Assembly: GCA_024760505.1 (NCBI GenBank)
Contig: CP058931.1
Location: 873,501 to 937,500, forward strand
Direction of reading: 5' to 3'
Length of the DNA: 64,000 nucleotides
From: Nitrospira sp.
GTDB lineage: Bacteria; Nitrospirota; Nitrospiria; Nitrospirales; UBA8639
Made by a program: the position numbers and the translations under genes
The notes under the pieces: generated by a model
The model's database searches: none
What the model saw: only the letters and a program-made list of their open reading frames with translations
What the model was told of the DNA's origin: nothing
In this document: positions 17,051 to 26,030 of the stretch, piece by piece
How the letters are laid out: the number at the start of each line of letters is the position of its first letter
Position numbering within the stretch: the first letter of the stretch is position 1

Positions 17051-17824
17051 TTGTTCACGTTCTCTACCAATTCTGCTACCGTTATCGGAGCAATTTGTTT
17101 CTTTGGACTCGTTGGTTGTGTCATTGAATCCCCACCTGAATCAGCTGAAACCGTCACCGAACGACTTATTCCACTTCTGACGGATACTCAGCCTGATACT
17201 AGACGGACCGCAGCCTTATCACTTGGGAAAATTGGTGCCCCTCAGGGTATTCCAGCCCTTGTTCTCGCGTTGTCGGATCCAGATGACCAGGTTCGACAAT
17301 CAAGTGCGTGGGCCTTGGGAACGATGGGGGATTCACTATCAGATGAGTCTCTAGTTGCGTTGGTTCAGCACCTTACGGATCCTTCCGATTCAGTCAAACA
17401 GGCTGTGGTATTAGCCTTGGGCCGAACAGCGGTGCAGAAGGAATTAATACAAGTGTTAACCGAAGCCTATGCTATTTCCACCATTGACACTCAAAGAACC
17501 ATTATCCAATCTCTTGCTCACTTTGAATTTCCATTTTCCTATTCCGTGTACCTTCAAGCTCTGGAAAGTCCGGATTCTCTCACTCGACAATCTGCAATTG
17601 CCGGGCTCGGTGAATTAGGCGACCCCCGGGGACTTCCGTTCTTACGCACCCATCTTCTCCAGGATCCAAGCGTAGGTGTGCGATCGGAAGCCGCGTATCG
17701 TTTAGGCAAATTGGGAACCAGCGCAGATATGCCTGCACTGAAACAAGCCATGGAAACAGACCCGACTCCCAATGTGCATTTTTGGGCTTCCTGGGCCCTT
17801 GTCCAAATTGGTCAGAATACCTAA
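17051..17824 (+). CDS. HEAT-repeat lipoprotein
   Basis: This is a 257-aa protein with an N-terminal lipoprotein signal whose lipobox is 'FGLVGC' (Cys at about 23), followed by five to six HEAT/PBS-lyase-type repeats of about 31 residues ('RRTAALSLGKIGAPQGIPAL', 'VRQSSAWALGTMGD', 'VRSEAAYRLGKLGT'). Such repeats are protein-binding scaffolds; it is probably tethered to the membrane facing the periplasm. The start is a TTG 7 bp after tatA with no clear Shine-Dalgarno, suggesting coupling to tatA translation. Confidence 0.75.
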   Translation: MFTFSTNSATVIGAICFFGLVGCVIESPPESAETVTERLIPLLTDTQPDTRRTAALSLGKIGAPQGIPALVLALSDPDDQVRQSSAWALGTMGDSLSDESLVALVQHLTDPSDSVKQAVVLALGRTAVQKELIQVLTEAYAISTIDTQRTIIQSLAHFEFPFSYSVYLQALESPDSLTRQSAIAGLGELGDPRGLPFLRTHLLQDPSVGVRSEAAYRLGKLGTSADMPALKQAMETDPTPNVHFWASWALVQIGQNT

Positions 17825-17967
17825 TCTCCACGAATTTTCTTCGGCATCATATTCACTTTCCTCGCGGATTTCCGTCCAATATTACCCTAGATCAGAATTT
17901 TTCCATGTTCAATGCGTTTGATTGAATACTCCAGATAAAATCATTACAATTCGCCTTCTTTTTCTCC

Positions 17968-18225
17968 ATGAATAAAAAAATGAAGAAAGTAAAAATAGAT
18001 GTGATCGTAGGCCTTCTGGCAATTCTTACAGTCGTGAGTTGCGCTTCCACACCCGTGAAATGGTTCAAGCCCGGGACCTCGCAGGCGACCTTTTCCAAGG
18101 ATAAAGCTGATTGTGAAGAAGCCTTGCTCTCAACAGGAACCACTCAAAGGACCAAAGAAGTTTATTCCTTAGAAGGGTGTTTGGAGGCGAAGGGTTATAC
18201 AGCCGTCCCGCTTTCTTCTCAATAA
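17968..18225 (+). CDS. Small putative lipoprotein
   Basis: The 85-aa protein has a basic n-region (NKKMKKVK), a hydrophobic core and lipobox 'VVSC' (Cys about 26), then a short hydrophilic domain with two more Cys ('KADCEEALL', 'LEGCLEAKGY') that could pair. The pattern resembles small 'entericidin/YfgH-like' lipoproteins seen widely, but no family is assigned. Confidence 0.65.
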   Translation: MNKKMKKVKIDVIVGLLAILTVVSCASTPVKWFKPGTSQATFSKDKADCEEALLSTGTTQRTKEVYSLEGCLEAKGYTAVPLSSQ

Positions 18226-18405
18226 CGAAAAATCCAAACTTTGGTTTTGTAGAAATCCTGGGGAGGATACATTCTGGAGCTTTCGTTAATAAGAAAAAGC
18301 GGCTAGTTTCTTAGGGGGGTGGACAATGTGTCGTTCTGATCATTTAAAATGAGAGGCAATCGTTCATGTGTTTGTCAGGAATCGATTGAACAAGCGAACG
18401 AAAAC

Positions 18406-18774
18406 ATGAAAAAAGTTCTCCTAGTAGATGATGATCTCAATGCTCGTGAGGCCCTTCGCTTAGTCCTTGAATCTCAGAAATTAGAATGTATTGAGGTCGG
18501 CAATGGATCAGAAGCCCTCGCTTGGCTATCCAACAACCGGGCGGACCTGATTATCTCCGATAATCAAATGCCGGTCCTGGCAGGTCTAGATTTTATTGAC
18601 CAAATCAAACTGCAAGCAAAAGATCCCATCCAAATCCCCGTCATCTTACTTAGTGGTCATCTCGACGACCAGGATAAACAGCGTGCGCGTCAGGCAGGAG
18701 TCTTTGCTATCCTAGATAAACCCTGCAATTTCAGCCAATTCCTGTCCATGGTTCGGCTTGCATTGGACCAATAA
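18406..18774 (+). CDS. Stand-alone response-regulator receiver protein
   Basis: The 122-aa single REC domain, CheY-like, has the acidic pocket 'VDDD' (residues 7-10), phospho-acceptor D52 in 'IISDNQMP', the switch Ser in 'VILLSG' and Lys in 'ILDKP'. No output domain is attached. I start at the ATG where the fold begins (18406); an in-frame ATG at 18349 would add 19 residues without homology. No histidine kinase is adjacent, so its partner is elsewhere. Confidence 0.82.
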   Translation: MKKVLLVDDDLNAREALRLVLESQKLECIEVGNGSEALAWLSNNRADLIISDNQMPVLAGLDFIDQIKLQAKDPIQIPVILLSGHLDDQDKQRARQAGVFAILDKPCNFSQFLSMVRLALDQ

Positions 18775-19047
18775 GTCTTGTTCTTAGTCCTCCTGGTCCT
18801 CTCCTTCAAAACAGCGTTCCTCTTAAATCTTCGTAAAAAATCTTCCCTATCTCTAACTTTTACGACTTACTGCTCAACGGCTAATCCATTAGCGGTATTT
18901 CTTCATTAACCCTTTTCTCGATATCTCTTCACTAGGGTGATGGATCTAGCACTCTACAAAAATCCTTTCCCCATATTGGGAAGTGATCGACCGTAGAAAT
19001 CGAAAAAATTCTCGTTAAACTTCGTCTTTAACAAAAGGAGTGCCCTC

Positions 19048-19302
19048 ATGCTGAAAATATTCGGAGGAATGATTATTGGATCCCTCATGACCATGATACT
19101 CTTTGGCGGGGTTTCTGCTGCGGACAAAGTTCTGGCGAATGCGCAAACCTTATATTTTGACCAGATCCATCGACCAGACACCACCACTACGCTTCTACTA
19201 TTGGTCTTTTTAAGTATCTTCCTTGCTTCTCTGACTCTATGGCCTGTCAAGCCTGCTTTGGACACAAAGAAGATTACCAAACAATTGCGCCGGCACTGTT
19301 AA
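19048..19302 (+). CDS. Small two-helix membrane protein
   Basis: The 84-aa protein is not recognised. There is one hydrophobic helix at residues 4-24 (signal-like, ending VSAAD) and a second at about 48-66 ('TLLLLVFLSIFLASLTLW'), with a basic C-terminus. ATG 19048 has AAAGGAG eight bases upstream, which supports translation. Confidence 0.55.
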   Translation: MLKIFGGMIIGSLMTMILFGGVSAADKVLANAQTLYFDQIHRPDTTTTLLLLVFLSIFLASLTLWPVKPALDTKKITKQLRRHC

Positions 19303-19961
19303 AAATTAGAATTCTTCAATCCCAAGACAACAAAACAGTCGGTAGAGGAACTACTGGCATGGGAGCATAATGCGGACTGAAGCAGTCAAGTCGACTACCA
19401 GACATTGATGGCGACAAAACCGTTATTTTGTGAGCGAACGAATCTGTATTGAAATCCATCTATTTCTCAATAGGTATTTCATTTGTCTTCCCAATGAAAC
19501 CCAAAAGGGTGGCTGAATGGCCTCGACCCGTTCCTGCTTCAATATCCAGAGCAGGAACGGGTTGGAGAAGGCTTTTGACCCCGGAAACGATAATTGAAGG
19601 AATACGATGCACGACTACCGTTTCAAGGGTAAAATATCCATGATATTTTTCTGATTTTATCGTTTCTTCGCCGCCTCTACATTGAATCTTTCAATAGAGC
19701 TACTTCCATGACTGATCCCTTCCGATTGGTCAAAAAAGCATTAATTTATGTCCAAAAAGTCCGAAGTTGATGAGGCCAGGATTTTCCAAAATACATCCTC
19801 TTCACCCTACCCTTTTTCACTCCATACTTCTCCATTAGGCTTCCAGAGAAATTCTGACGGACAAGGACAAACATTCATAAGAAACTCCCTCTTTTTAAAA
19901 GAAACATATCGTGGAACCTCAGGGCCGCGACAGTGAATTCCGAAATTAGGAGCAGTGGCCA
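19303..19961. other. Intergenic stretch with no supported gene; contains a hairpin
   Basis: About 660 bp. Short frames here (for example 19449-19643 and 19748-19936) have no ribosome-binding site or motif and are not called. The only clear structure is the 13-bp inverted repeat at 19526-19562. Confidence 0.5.
19526..19562. repeat. Perfect 13-bp inverted repeat
   Basis: Arms ACCCGTTCCTGCT (19526-19538) and its exact complement (19550-19562) surround an 11-base loop. No T-run follows on either strand, so it is not a standard terminator. No gene is close enough to assign it. Confidence 0.6.
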
Positions 19962-20291
19962 ATGTCAGCAGCCGGAGTCCTAACCACATTGGGCGATTTT
20001 TTTCCTTCCACGAAGTCTGGTGGAAAACTCTATGCTGTTGGAGGAAAAGTTAGGATAGACCCTTCTCCTGCCACAGGTAATCCACAAGCGACCTTACAAA
20101 AAGCCCAGAAATTTCGGGCGGCAGCCCTAGTACCAGCAGATCCTTCAGCCCAGGATCGGGCGGTGACCTTGTCAGCAAAGGCCATTGAAGCAACAGCCCG
20201 CCAGGAACTGCAACGAAAGACCCACGAAGGCAGCTCTCCCTCTGAAAAACCAACCGATGCTTTGGCCTCTCATATTGATCTGTTCGTTTAA
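19962..20291 (+). CDS. Small protein with SprA/putative-metalloprotease C-terminal motif
   Basis: The 109-aa protein's central part, 'KLYAVGGKVRIDPSPATGNP' followed by 'QATLQKAQKFRAAAL' and 'PADPSAQDRAV', closely follows the conserved block of the SprA-related / 'putative metalloprotease CJM1_0395' family as I remember it (YAVGGEVxID ... KAQxxxRAALAPADPSxQDR). The N-terminal helical region normally present in that family is missing, so this is a short version or a remnant. There is no zinc motif and no signal peptide. AGGAG lies nine bases before ATG 19962. Confidence 0.6.
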   Translation: MSAAGVLTTLGDFFPSTKSGGKLYAVGGKVRIDPSPATGNPQATLQKAQKFRAAALVPADPSAQDRAVTLSAKAIEATARQELQRKTHEGSSPSEKPTDALASHIDLFV

Positions 20292-20768
20292 CACTCCTTC
20301 ATTCGCTCCCCGTACAAAATTCCACTCGAAAATCCGTTATTTTTGTAACCCTGTCAAAAAGCATACTCTATAAAATTTCATCCATCGCTTTATCGAAAAG
20401 CAACTGGATATAAGTACATTAGTTTAATCACTAAATCTTAAGGCTGGGCATACCTTTCCACTCCCAAGAATCTCTTGCCCATTGTCTTCTCCGCATTGCA
20501 TAAACTACTTGGCTCTCTTAAAAAACACCTTTCACAAGCCTATCCTGAAAATTGTGATCCCAATATACTGACGGTACCATTACCAACGAAGTTGGCAACG
20601 GACTTGCTCAATCGTATGTTCCAAGACAAAGCATCGAGGACGTATTCGTAACAAAGCAGAGCCAAATAGGGGATACAAAAAGACATCCAATCACACGCGA
20701 ATATATGGAAACAACATCAAACATTGGCCCACGGTCAATATCTTGAACTGATGGAGATGCGGAGACGT
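20292..20768. other. Intergenic stretch with no supported gene
   Basis: About 475 bp, AT-richer than its surroundings. I found no ribosome-binding site followed by a sizeable frame, and no terminator. A TTG at 20724 opens the downstream methyltransferase frame, but later ATGs fit better. Confidence 0.4.
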
Positions 20769-21863
20769 ATGAACATTGTGGAAAAAATGAAACATGACTG
20801 GAACGAACGGGCCCAACACCATGCCAGATTCTGGATTGCCACCGAGGATTACCGCACAGAAGAGAAATTTGCTCAATCGGGAAAAGACACTGCCCAGGCT
20901 CTGTTGGCAACCCTTCCTGTCCCTCCCTTATCGTCGTGGAAAGTCCTGGACATCGGATGCGGCATTGGCAGAGTCCTCAAAGCTCTCGCCTCCTATTTTG
21001 ATTACTTAGTTGGAGTCGATGTCTCCTCCGCAATGATTGCCCAGAGTAAACAGTGGTTAGCCGACGTTCCCCATGTTCACACGTATGAAACCTCTGGAGT
21101 GGATCTTCGAGAATTTCCTCACTCCTCATTTGATCTGGTCTATTCCTATGTCACATTTCAGCATATGCCCCGTCCTGTGTTTGAACGTTACCTGGGAGAA
21201 ATCCACCGCGTCTTGACTCCTCATGGCTATCTGGTCTTTCAACTGCCCATAGGCCATTATCTTGATGTTCCTCTCGAGGACACCATTGGGATACGGTCGT
21301 ATTCCCATCAGGAAATTGAAGAAACCCTTCGGCGGAACGGCTTAGGCTTCCTTCCGCACCCATCATCCAATCCCGAATTCACAGAGACGTCTGAAACGCA
21401 TAGTCACCGTTTCCGGTTGGCACAAAAGATCGGTCCATTAAGCCCCACTGTCTCAATGGACTGGGACGAATTGGAACAACCGCACTTTGTCTCTGAACTG
21501 GAAAACCATCTTTATGGCATTTATGCGGATAATTGCGCATGCTCAGGCGACTATCAGAAAGGAATTCAGACGCTGCAAACCCTGATTAATAAGAATCCCA
21601 CAACTCTGGAAGGAAGATTACGGTTAGCAGCATTATTGATCGAGACCGGACAACTCCCACAAGCTTTGGTTACCATGAAAGAAATCATCACCATCCATCC
21701 TGGATACCAAGAAGGCCATCGAACGCTCAGGCAACTTCTCGAGAAACGTCCGAATCTACATCCTTCTCAAATTCCTTCTCTATCCACAACCAGCAAGTAC
21801 TCTCCTGCCCACGCATCCCGAAATACTCCTGCATTGGCAAACAGGGAATATTCAACCACATAA
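20769..21863 (+). CDS. SAM-dependent methyltransferase with C-terminal TPR region
   Basis: The 364-aa protein's methyltransferase domain (about residues 30-170) shows motif I 'VLDIGCGIGRVL', the acidic residue in 'LVGVDVS', the 'FDLVYSYVTFQHMP' block and 'HRVLTPHGYLVFQLP'. After a linker, residues about 240-330 form two to three TPR-like helices ('YQKGIQTLQTLINKNPTTLEGRLRLAALL'). The substrate is unknown; this arrangement is seen in enzymes acting on glycans or natural products. ATG 20769 is preferred (GGAG upstream); ATG 20751/20757 and TTG 20724 are alternatives. Confidence 0.78.
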   Translation: MNIVEKMKHDWNERAQHHARFWIATEDYRTEEKFAQSGKDTAQALLATLPVPPLSSWKVLDIGCGIGRVLKALASYFDYLVGVDVSSAMIAQSKQWLADVPHVHTYETSGVDLREFPHSSFDLVYSYVTFQHMPRPVFERYLGEIHRVLTPHGYLVFQLPIGHYLDVPLEDTIGIRSYSHQEIEETLRRNGLGFLPHPSSNPEFTETSETHSHRFRLAQKIGPLSPTVSMDWDELEQPHFVSELENHLYGIYADNCACSGDYQKGIQTLQTLINKNPTTLEGRLRLAALLIETGQLPQALVTMKEIITIHPGYQEGHRTLRQLLEKRPNLHPSQIPSLSTTSKYSPAHASRNTPALANREYSTT

Positions 21864-21937
21864 AGTCTGAACACAATTCACTATCCACCGTGCCTCCCGT
21901 CAGCCAGCCATAGGGGATCAACATACATTTGTAAATT

Positions 21938-21970
21938 TTGACTTTCTAATAGCATTTCTTTTGTTATAAT
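21938..21970 (+). promoter_or_regulatory. Extended -10 promoter for the DUF3015 gene
   Basis: TGTTATAAT (21962-21970) is a perfect extended -10 element, 60 bp before the ATG at 22030. TTGACT lies at 21938-21943, but the 21-bp spacing is too long for a normal -35, so the extended -10 probably carries the activity. Confidence 0.45.
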
Positions 21971-22029
21971 CAAGCTCACGAGTCGTAAACCAATTCCTTG
22001 ATTTCTCACCAACAAACTAGGAGGAAAGC

Positions 22030-22548
22030 ATGGCAGAAAAACCATGGGTATTGTTGTCAACATTTTTTCTGGTCATGGGAATGTCGGGCATGGCGTTAGG
22101 GAATCCGCCAAACAATGGCCCAGGTTGCGGGTTAGGGAAACTCGCGTGGGAAGAAACCTCTGTCAGTAAAAGCAATATTGCTCCTCAGGTCATGATGGCC
22201 ACAACCAACGGCACATTTGGATCTCAAACATTTGGGATCAGTTCGGGAACTTCCGGTTGCACCAATGATGGGCAAGTCTGGGCATCAGAAAAAGTGAACG
22301 TCTTTGCAGCTATTAATTTTGACAATTTGGCTCAAGAAATGGCTCAAGGAGAAGGCGAACATCTCACGTCATTGGCCACACTAATGGGTATTCCTGTCGC
22401 CCAACAACCTGCGTTCTTTGCCATGACCCAAGAGAAATACACCACCCTCGTTCAGGAGGGTGAAACCTCGCCAAAGGCGGTGGTAAAAGCCATTCACGAT
22501 GCCATGGTCGACCATCCCGTTTTAGCTCAAGTCACGACATCGAAGTAA
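22030..22548 (+). CDS. DUF3015 family exported protein
   Basis: The 172-aa protein has an N-terminal signal peptide (cleavage near MALG-NPP). The family block 'GPGCGLGKLAWEE' followed by 'QVMMATTNGTFGSQTFGISSG' and 'TSGCTND' is the DUF3015 signature; two conserved Cys probably pair. Members are periplasmic or outer-membrane proteins of unknown function and are often found beside DUF4105 genes, as here. ATG 22030 has AGGAGGAAAG upstream. An extended -10 promoter precedes it and a terminator follows at 22558. Confidence 0.85.
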   Translation: MAEKPWVLLSTFFLVMGMSGMALGNPPNNGPGCGLGKLAWEETSVSKSNIAPQVMMATTNGTFGSQTFGISSGTSGCTNDGQVWASEKVNVFAAINFDNLAQEMAQGEGEHLTSLATLMGIPVAQQPAFFAMTQEKYTTLVQEGETSPKAVVKAIHDAMVDHPVLAQVTTSK

Positions 22549-22557
22549 ATTATTTCA

Positions 22558-22590
22558 GGCTCCGGCTGGTAAAGCCGGAGCCTCTCTTTT
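22558..22590 (+). terminator. Rho-independent terminator after the DUF3015 gene
   Basis: A perfect 10-bp stem GGCTCCGGCT/AGCCGGAGCC (22558-22567 with 22573-22582) with a 5-base loop is followed by a T-rich tail. It ends just 18 bp before the GTG of the DUF4105 gene, so it should cut or attenuate read-through between the two. Confidence 0.8.
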
Positions 22591-22607
22591 CTTTACCTTC
22601 CTGACAT

Positions 22608-24515
22608 GTGTTAAACATTCTTCTTCTTTTTCTTGCACTTCTGCTCCTTCCCTTTGAGCTCAAGGCCCAAGCCCCCCCTCCTTCTCCCTATCTGCAAGAA
22701 CTCCTTCAACAAGCCACCACGGAAAAACTTCACCAGGACCGCTACTGGCATCGTTTACTCCACTACCGACAAAACCCTTTTGGTGGCCACACCAGCGAGG
22801 TCGATGATCCAGGGTTTTTCCTTTCACCAGATGGGAAAACCGATCCAGAAGCTGAATTACAAGCCACACTGACATATTTTTTTTCTGATACCTTAGTTGG
22901 TCGCTCCAAACAGCCGGCACAATGTGCTTTTATTGCCCGATATCACTGGCTGAAGAAGAATTTGCACTTTCAGGACTCTCAACTTATCCCACATCCATGC
23001 GAACGTTTTGTCAGTTGGCTTAAAGAACTGAATCCGGCCTCGATTACCTTTATTTTTCCTTCGGCCTATATGGATAACCCCGCCTCGATGTTCGGGCATT
23101 CATTTTTACGAGTGGATCAAAAAGGCCAAACTGCAGAAACGAATATTTTGGCGTATACGATTAACTACGCCGCGGAGGTCCCGCCGGATGCGGGAATTGA
23201 ATTCGCGTATAAAGGAATATTTGGAGGATACAAGGGGTTTTTTTCGACCATTCCCTATTACATGAAGGTCAAAGAATACCGGGATCTCGAGAATAGAGAC
23301 ATTTGGGAATATCGCTTGAATTTTTCACAAGAGCAATATCACAGATTGCTCATGCATGCGTGGGAATTAGGGAATGCCTATTTTGACTATTACTTCTTTA
23401 AAGAAAATTGTGCGTACCACATTCTCTCACTCCTGGAAGTAGCCGATCCCAATCTCCACCTGACCGACCAATTTCACTTTGCGACGATTCCTGCCGATAC
23501 CATTCGCCTTCTTACTCGACAGAAAGGATTGGTTCAAAAAATTTCTTATCGTCCCGCCCGCAGTACTATCCTCAAACGCAAGAGAGAAGGGTTAACAAAA
23601 GAAGAAGCCTCCTTGGTCCGAAAACTCCTTCACGATCCTCAGATGACAAGCCAATTCGAATTTCTTCAATTACCACAAACCCGGAAAACATTCCTTCTGG
23701 ATTTCGCTTCAGACGTCTTGCGCTATAAAGGGGTAACCGATCAAGACAACGTTGAAGACTATAAGGCCAAAAATCGATCTATCCTAGTGGCACGCAGTCA
23801 CATTCCCATCCCATCCGTCCCCTTTCCGATGAAACCATTTTCCCTTTCTCCCGAACACGGACACCAAACGATCAGAGTCGGAGGTGGAGTCGGATGGAGA
23901 AACAATAAAATATTTGAAGAAATCAACTTCCGAGGCGCCTATCACGATCTCCTGGACCCAGACCCAGGATACACCCGGGATGCCCAGATAGAATTACTTG
24001 ATTTGCGGCTGAGGCATTATCAGCACCAAAACCAATTTCGAGTAGAACGATTCACCTTTGCCAATATCCTCTCCTTGGCCCCCATTGATTCGTTGTTTAG
24101 TTCGCCATCATGGAAAATCAATGTTGGAATGAACACCGTCAAGACATCGACTTGCGACCTCTGTTCAAATGGGAATGCCAATGCGGGAATCGGTGGAGCC
24201 CTGGAAACTCGGGTGTTTCAACGGGAAGTCTTTTTTCTTTTTGGGGAGATGGATGCCAACATCAGTGGCGGGTACAAAGAAAATCACCGGGTGGGGGGAG
24301 GAGTATCTGGCGGCGTGATGGCCACTATCACTCCGAACTGGAAATGGCTCATGTCAGCAGGGTATTTGTATTACCCCCTTGGAGATCGATCGCATGACAT
24401 CCCTATTTCTGTGGGCCAACGATGGACATTTGCCAAAAACTTCGCGGTGCGCGCCACCTTCACCCACCATGATCAGGACAATGAAATTTTGGGTGTATTT
24501 CATGGTTATTTTTGA
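22608..24515 (+). CDS. DUF4105 / Lnb-type outer-membrane protein
   Basis: The 635-aa protein has a signal peptide (hydrophobic residues 2-18, then ELKAQA). The N-terminal half carries the Lnb N-terminal periplasmic/DUF4105 block: 'NPASMFGHSFLRVDQKG', 'DAGIEFAYKGIFGGYKGFFS', and 'YFDYYFFKENCAYHILSLLE' with the conserved Cys expected of this NlpC/P60-like fold. From about residue 420 the sequence alternates polar and hydrophobic residues and ends in an aromatic Phe, which looks like a C-terminal beta-barrel. Start: GTG 22608, because the overlapping ATG is out of frame. It sits 59 bp after the DUF3015 gene beyond a terminator. Confidence 0.8.
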   Translation: MLNILLLFLALLLLPFELKAQAPPPSPYLQELLQQATTEKLHQDRYWHRLLHYRQNPFGGHTSEVDDPGFFLSPDGKTDPEAELQATLTYFFSDTLVGRSKQPAQCAFIARYHWLKKNLHFQDSQLIPHPCERFVSWLKELNPASITFIFPSAYMDNPASMFGHSFLRVDQKGQTAETNILAYTINYAAEVPPDAGIEFAYKGIFGGYKGFFSTIPYYMKVKEYRDLENRDIWEYRLNFSQEQYHRLLMHAWELGNAYFDYYFFKENCAYHILSLLEVADPNLHLTDQFHFATIPADTIRLLTRQKGLVQKISYRPARSTILKRKREGLTKEEASLVRKLLHDPQMTSQFEFLQLPQTRKTFLLDFASDVLRYKGVTDQDNVEDYKAKNRSILVARSHIPIPSVPFPMKPFSLSPEHGHQTIRVGGGVGWRNNKIFEEINFRGAYHDLLDPDPGYTRDAQIELLDLRLRHYQHQNQFRVERFTFANILSLAPIDSLFSSPSWKINVGMNTVKTSTCDLCSNGNANAGIGGALETRVFQREVFFLFGEMDANISGGYKENHRVGGGVSGGVMATITPNWKWLMSAGYLYYPLGDRSHDIPISVGQRWTFAKNFAVRATFTHHDQDNEILGVFHGYF

Positions 24516-24635
24516 TTCAGGAATGCCATTATTTTCACCCTTTATAGGATCCGCAGCTCCAAACAACGTCACAGAACCACTTAAACCTTATAGAGGCGAG
24601 AGCATGAGAGTTGCAGAGACAAGTTGAACGCCACA

Positions 24636-25268
24636 TTAAAATATATAACCAATTCCACCTATAAAATATTCGCTTCGAAAATTCGCGGAGAGTTGGTTCC
24701 AGTGGTAATTCGCAGCACTGTATTTATACTCCCCAAACACGAACCAATTCGCGGCAACTACAAACTGAATTCCGCCAAAGAACTGATATCCCGGAGCTAA
24801 ACTCGTTTCCATATTGCGGTTTTTTCTACCGGGAATATCCGAATGATGAAGGATTCCATTCGAGAGCCCCCCTCCTATTCCCACATACGGCCGTGCATAT
24901 GGGCCAGGATACCGCAAGATGACATTGACCATCGAGCTATACGTCACAAGGCCACTTTTACCTTTACCCGTTTCTGCACCATTTTCTTCGATTGGGAATC
25001 TCAAGGAGTTATTCTGTCCAAATGACTCCAGTTCAACTCCAAGATATCCCTTAAAAAAAGACGGGAATAATCCAACCTTCACTCCCAGACCAGGATGACC
25101 ATGAATTCTTTCATCAGTAACACCATTCCCCTTAAATGAAAGGCCCTGGCTTAAGGGTTGAGTGGCCATCCCATAACCAGCCAGATAAATCTCTATGTTC
25201 TCCAATGCATAAACTTTTGATGGAGCAGAAAGCAGCATCAAGCATATCAGGACTGCTAGGATTTGCAT
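24636..25268 (-). CDS. Outer-membrane beta-barrel protein (OmpA/OmpW-like)
   Basis: The 210-aa protein has a signal peptide (residues 1-21, ending VYALE), then about eight amphipathic strands with Gly/aromatic girdles ('PGLGVKVGLFPSFFKGYLGVEL', 'RPYVGIGGGLSNG', 'WFVFGEYKYSAANY'). It ends in '...GGIGYIF' with the terminal Phe recognised by the BAM complex. It matches the small OMP_b-brl type; ligand unknown. Convergent with the DUF4105 gene. Confidence 0.82.
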   Translation of the reverse strand: MQILAVLICLMLLSAPSKVYALENIEIYLAGYGMATQPLSQGLSFKGNGVTDERIHGHPGLGVKVGLFPSFFKGYLGVELESFGQNNSLRFPIEENGAETGKGKSGLVTYSSMVNVILRYPGPYARPYVGIGGGLSNGILHHSDIPGRKNRNMETSLAPGYQFFGGIQFVVAANWFVFGEYKYSAANYHWNQLSANFRSEYFIGGIGYIF

Positions 25269-25320
25269 GCTGAACGTTCCAAATTGTCACTCGGCAAAAA
25301 CCCAGGTCCGGTCATTTTGG

Positions 25321-25362
25321 CAAAAAAAAGGGAGCACCCAGAATAACCTTCCAAGTGCTCCC
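25321..25362 (-). terminator. Rho-independent terminator of the TRL-like gene
   Basis: On the minus strand an 8-bp stem (25355-25362 with 25330-25337) is followed by a run of eight T (complement of A 25322-25329). It is located 31 bp past the stop of the TRL-like gene. Confidence 0.75.
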
Positions 25363-25392
25363 CGCCAACATGAGAATCTCTTTTTGGGAAAC

Positions 25393-25737
25393 CTAGTTTC
25401 CTCTCGCAATCGTACACACTTCAGTATACACTCCCCATACAATATTTTTGTAGGAGGTATTCACATATACCAGCTTTGAAATTCCTCCATTGGCCATGGC
25501 GGTCTCAACTCGTGTATCTCCGGACGCCACAATGCCCAAAATTTGGTGGCTACAAGCTGTTCCCGTTTTCGCCGCTGCGACACCGTTATCCAACACCAAG
25601 CTCCCCCCCTGCACATCAGTGTAAATACCCGCAACAGCAAATGACGCATTGGGCTGCTGAAAACTTGCCGCCCCCATACACCCGACAAGCATGAAACACA
25701 TCAACCCCACAAGAACCAGATTTACGCACTGTTTCAT
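25393..25737 (-). CDS. TRL-like lipoprotein
   Basis: This 114-aa lipoprotein has lipobox 'MLVGC' (Cys about 20). The mature part shows the TRL-like family pattern: 'GIYTDVQGG', a 'GTACSHQILGIVASGDTRVETAMANGG' helix-containing block (shown here in two overlapping parts of the same region) and 'ISKLVYVNTSYKN'. Family members are small envelope proteins of unknown function. ATG 25737 has GAGGAGG five bases upstream; the TTG at 25740 is not needed. Confidence 0.8.
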   Translation of the reverse strand: MKQCVNLVLVGLMCFMLVGCMGAASFQQPNASFAVAGIYTDVQGGSLVLDNGVAAAKTGTACSHQILGIVASGDTRVETAMANGGISKLVYVNTSYKNIVWGVYTEVCTIARGN

Positions 25738-26030
25738 CAAAACCTCCTCTGTTAATGGTATATGAAATTTTCACCAAAAATTCAGTTACCCTTAAGTAGC
25801 GTATTCAAAAAATAATGTCAACAATCCGCTATCCGCTGCTCCTCCAAGAATCGCACTTTCTTCCCTAAAATCTTCAAGAAGGGTAGGTAAAAATCTTCCA
25901 TACGGTGAATCTCACTGGCTAAAACCTGGGCCCCCCCTTTCCACAGACCCCACTTTTTTGTTTAGATGAAAGACGTGAACAGAATAGAGAGCTTCCGATT
26001 CTTATGGCCAAATTTCATATGAGCATGTAA

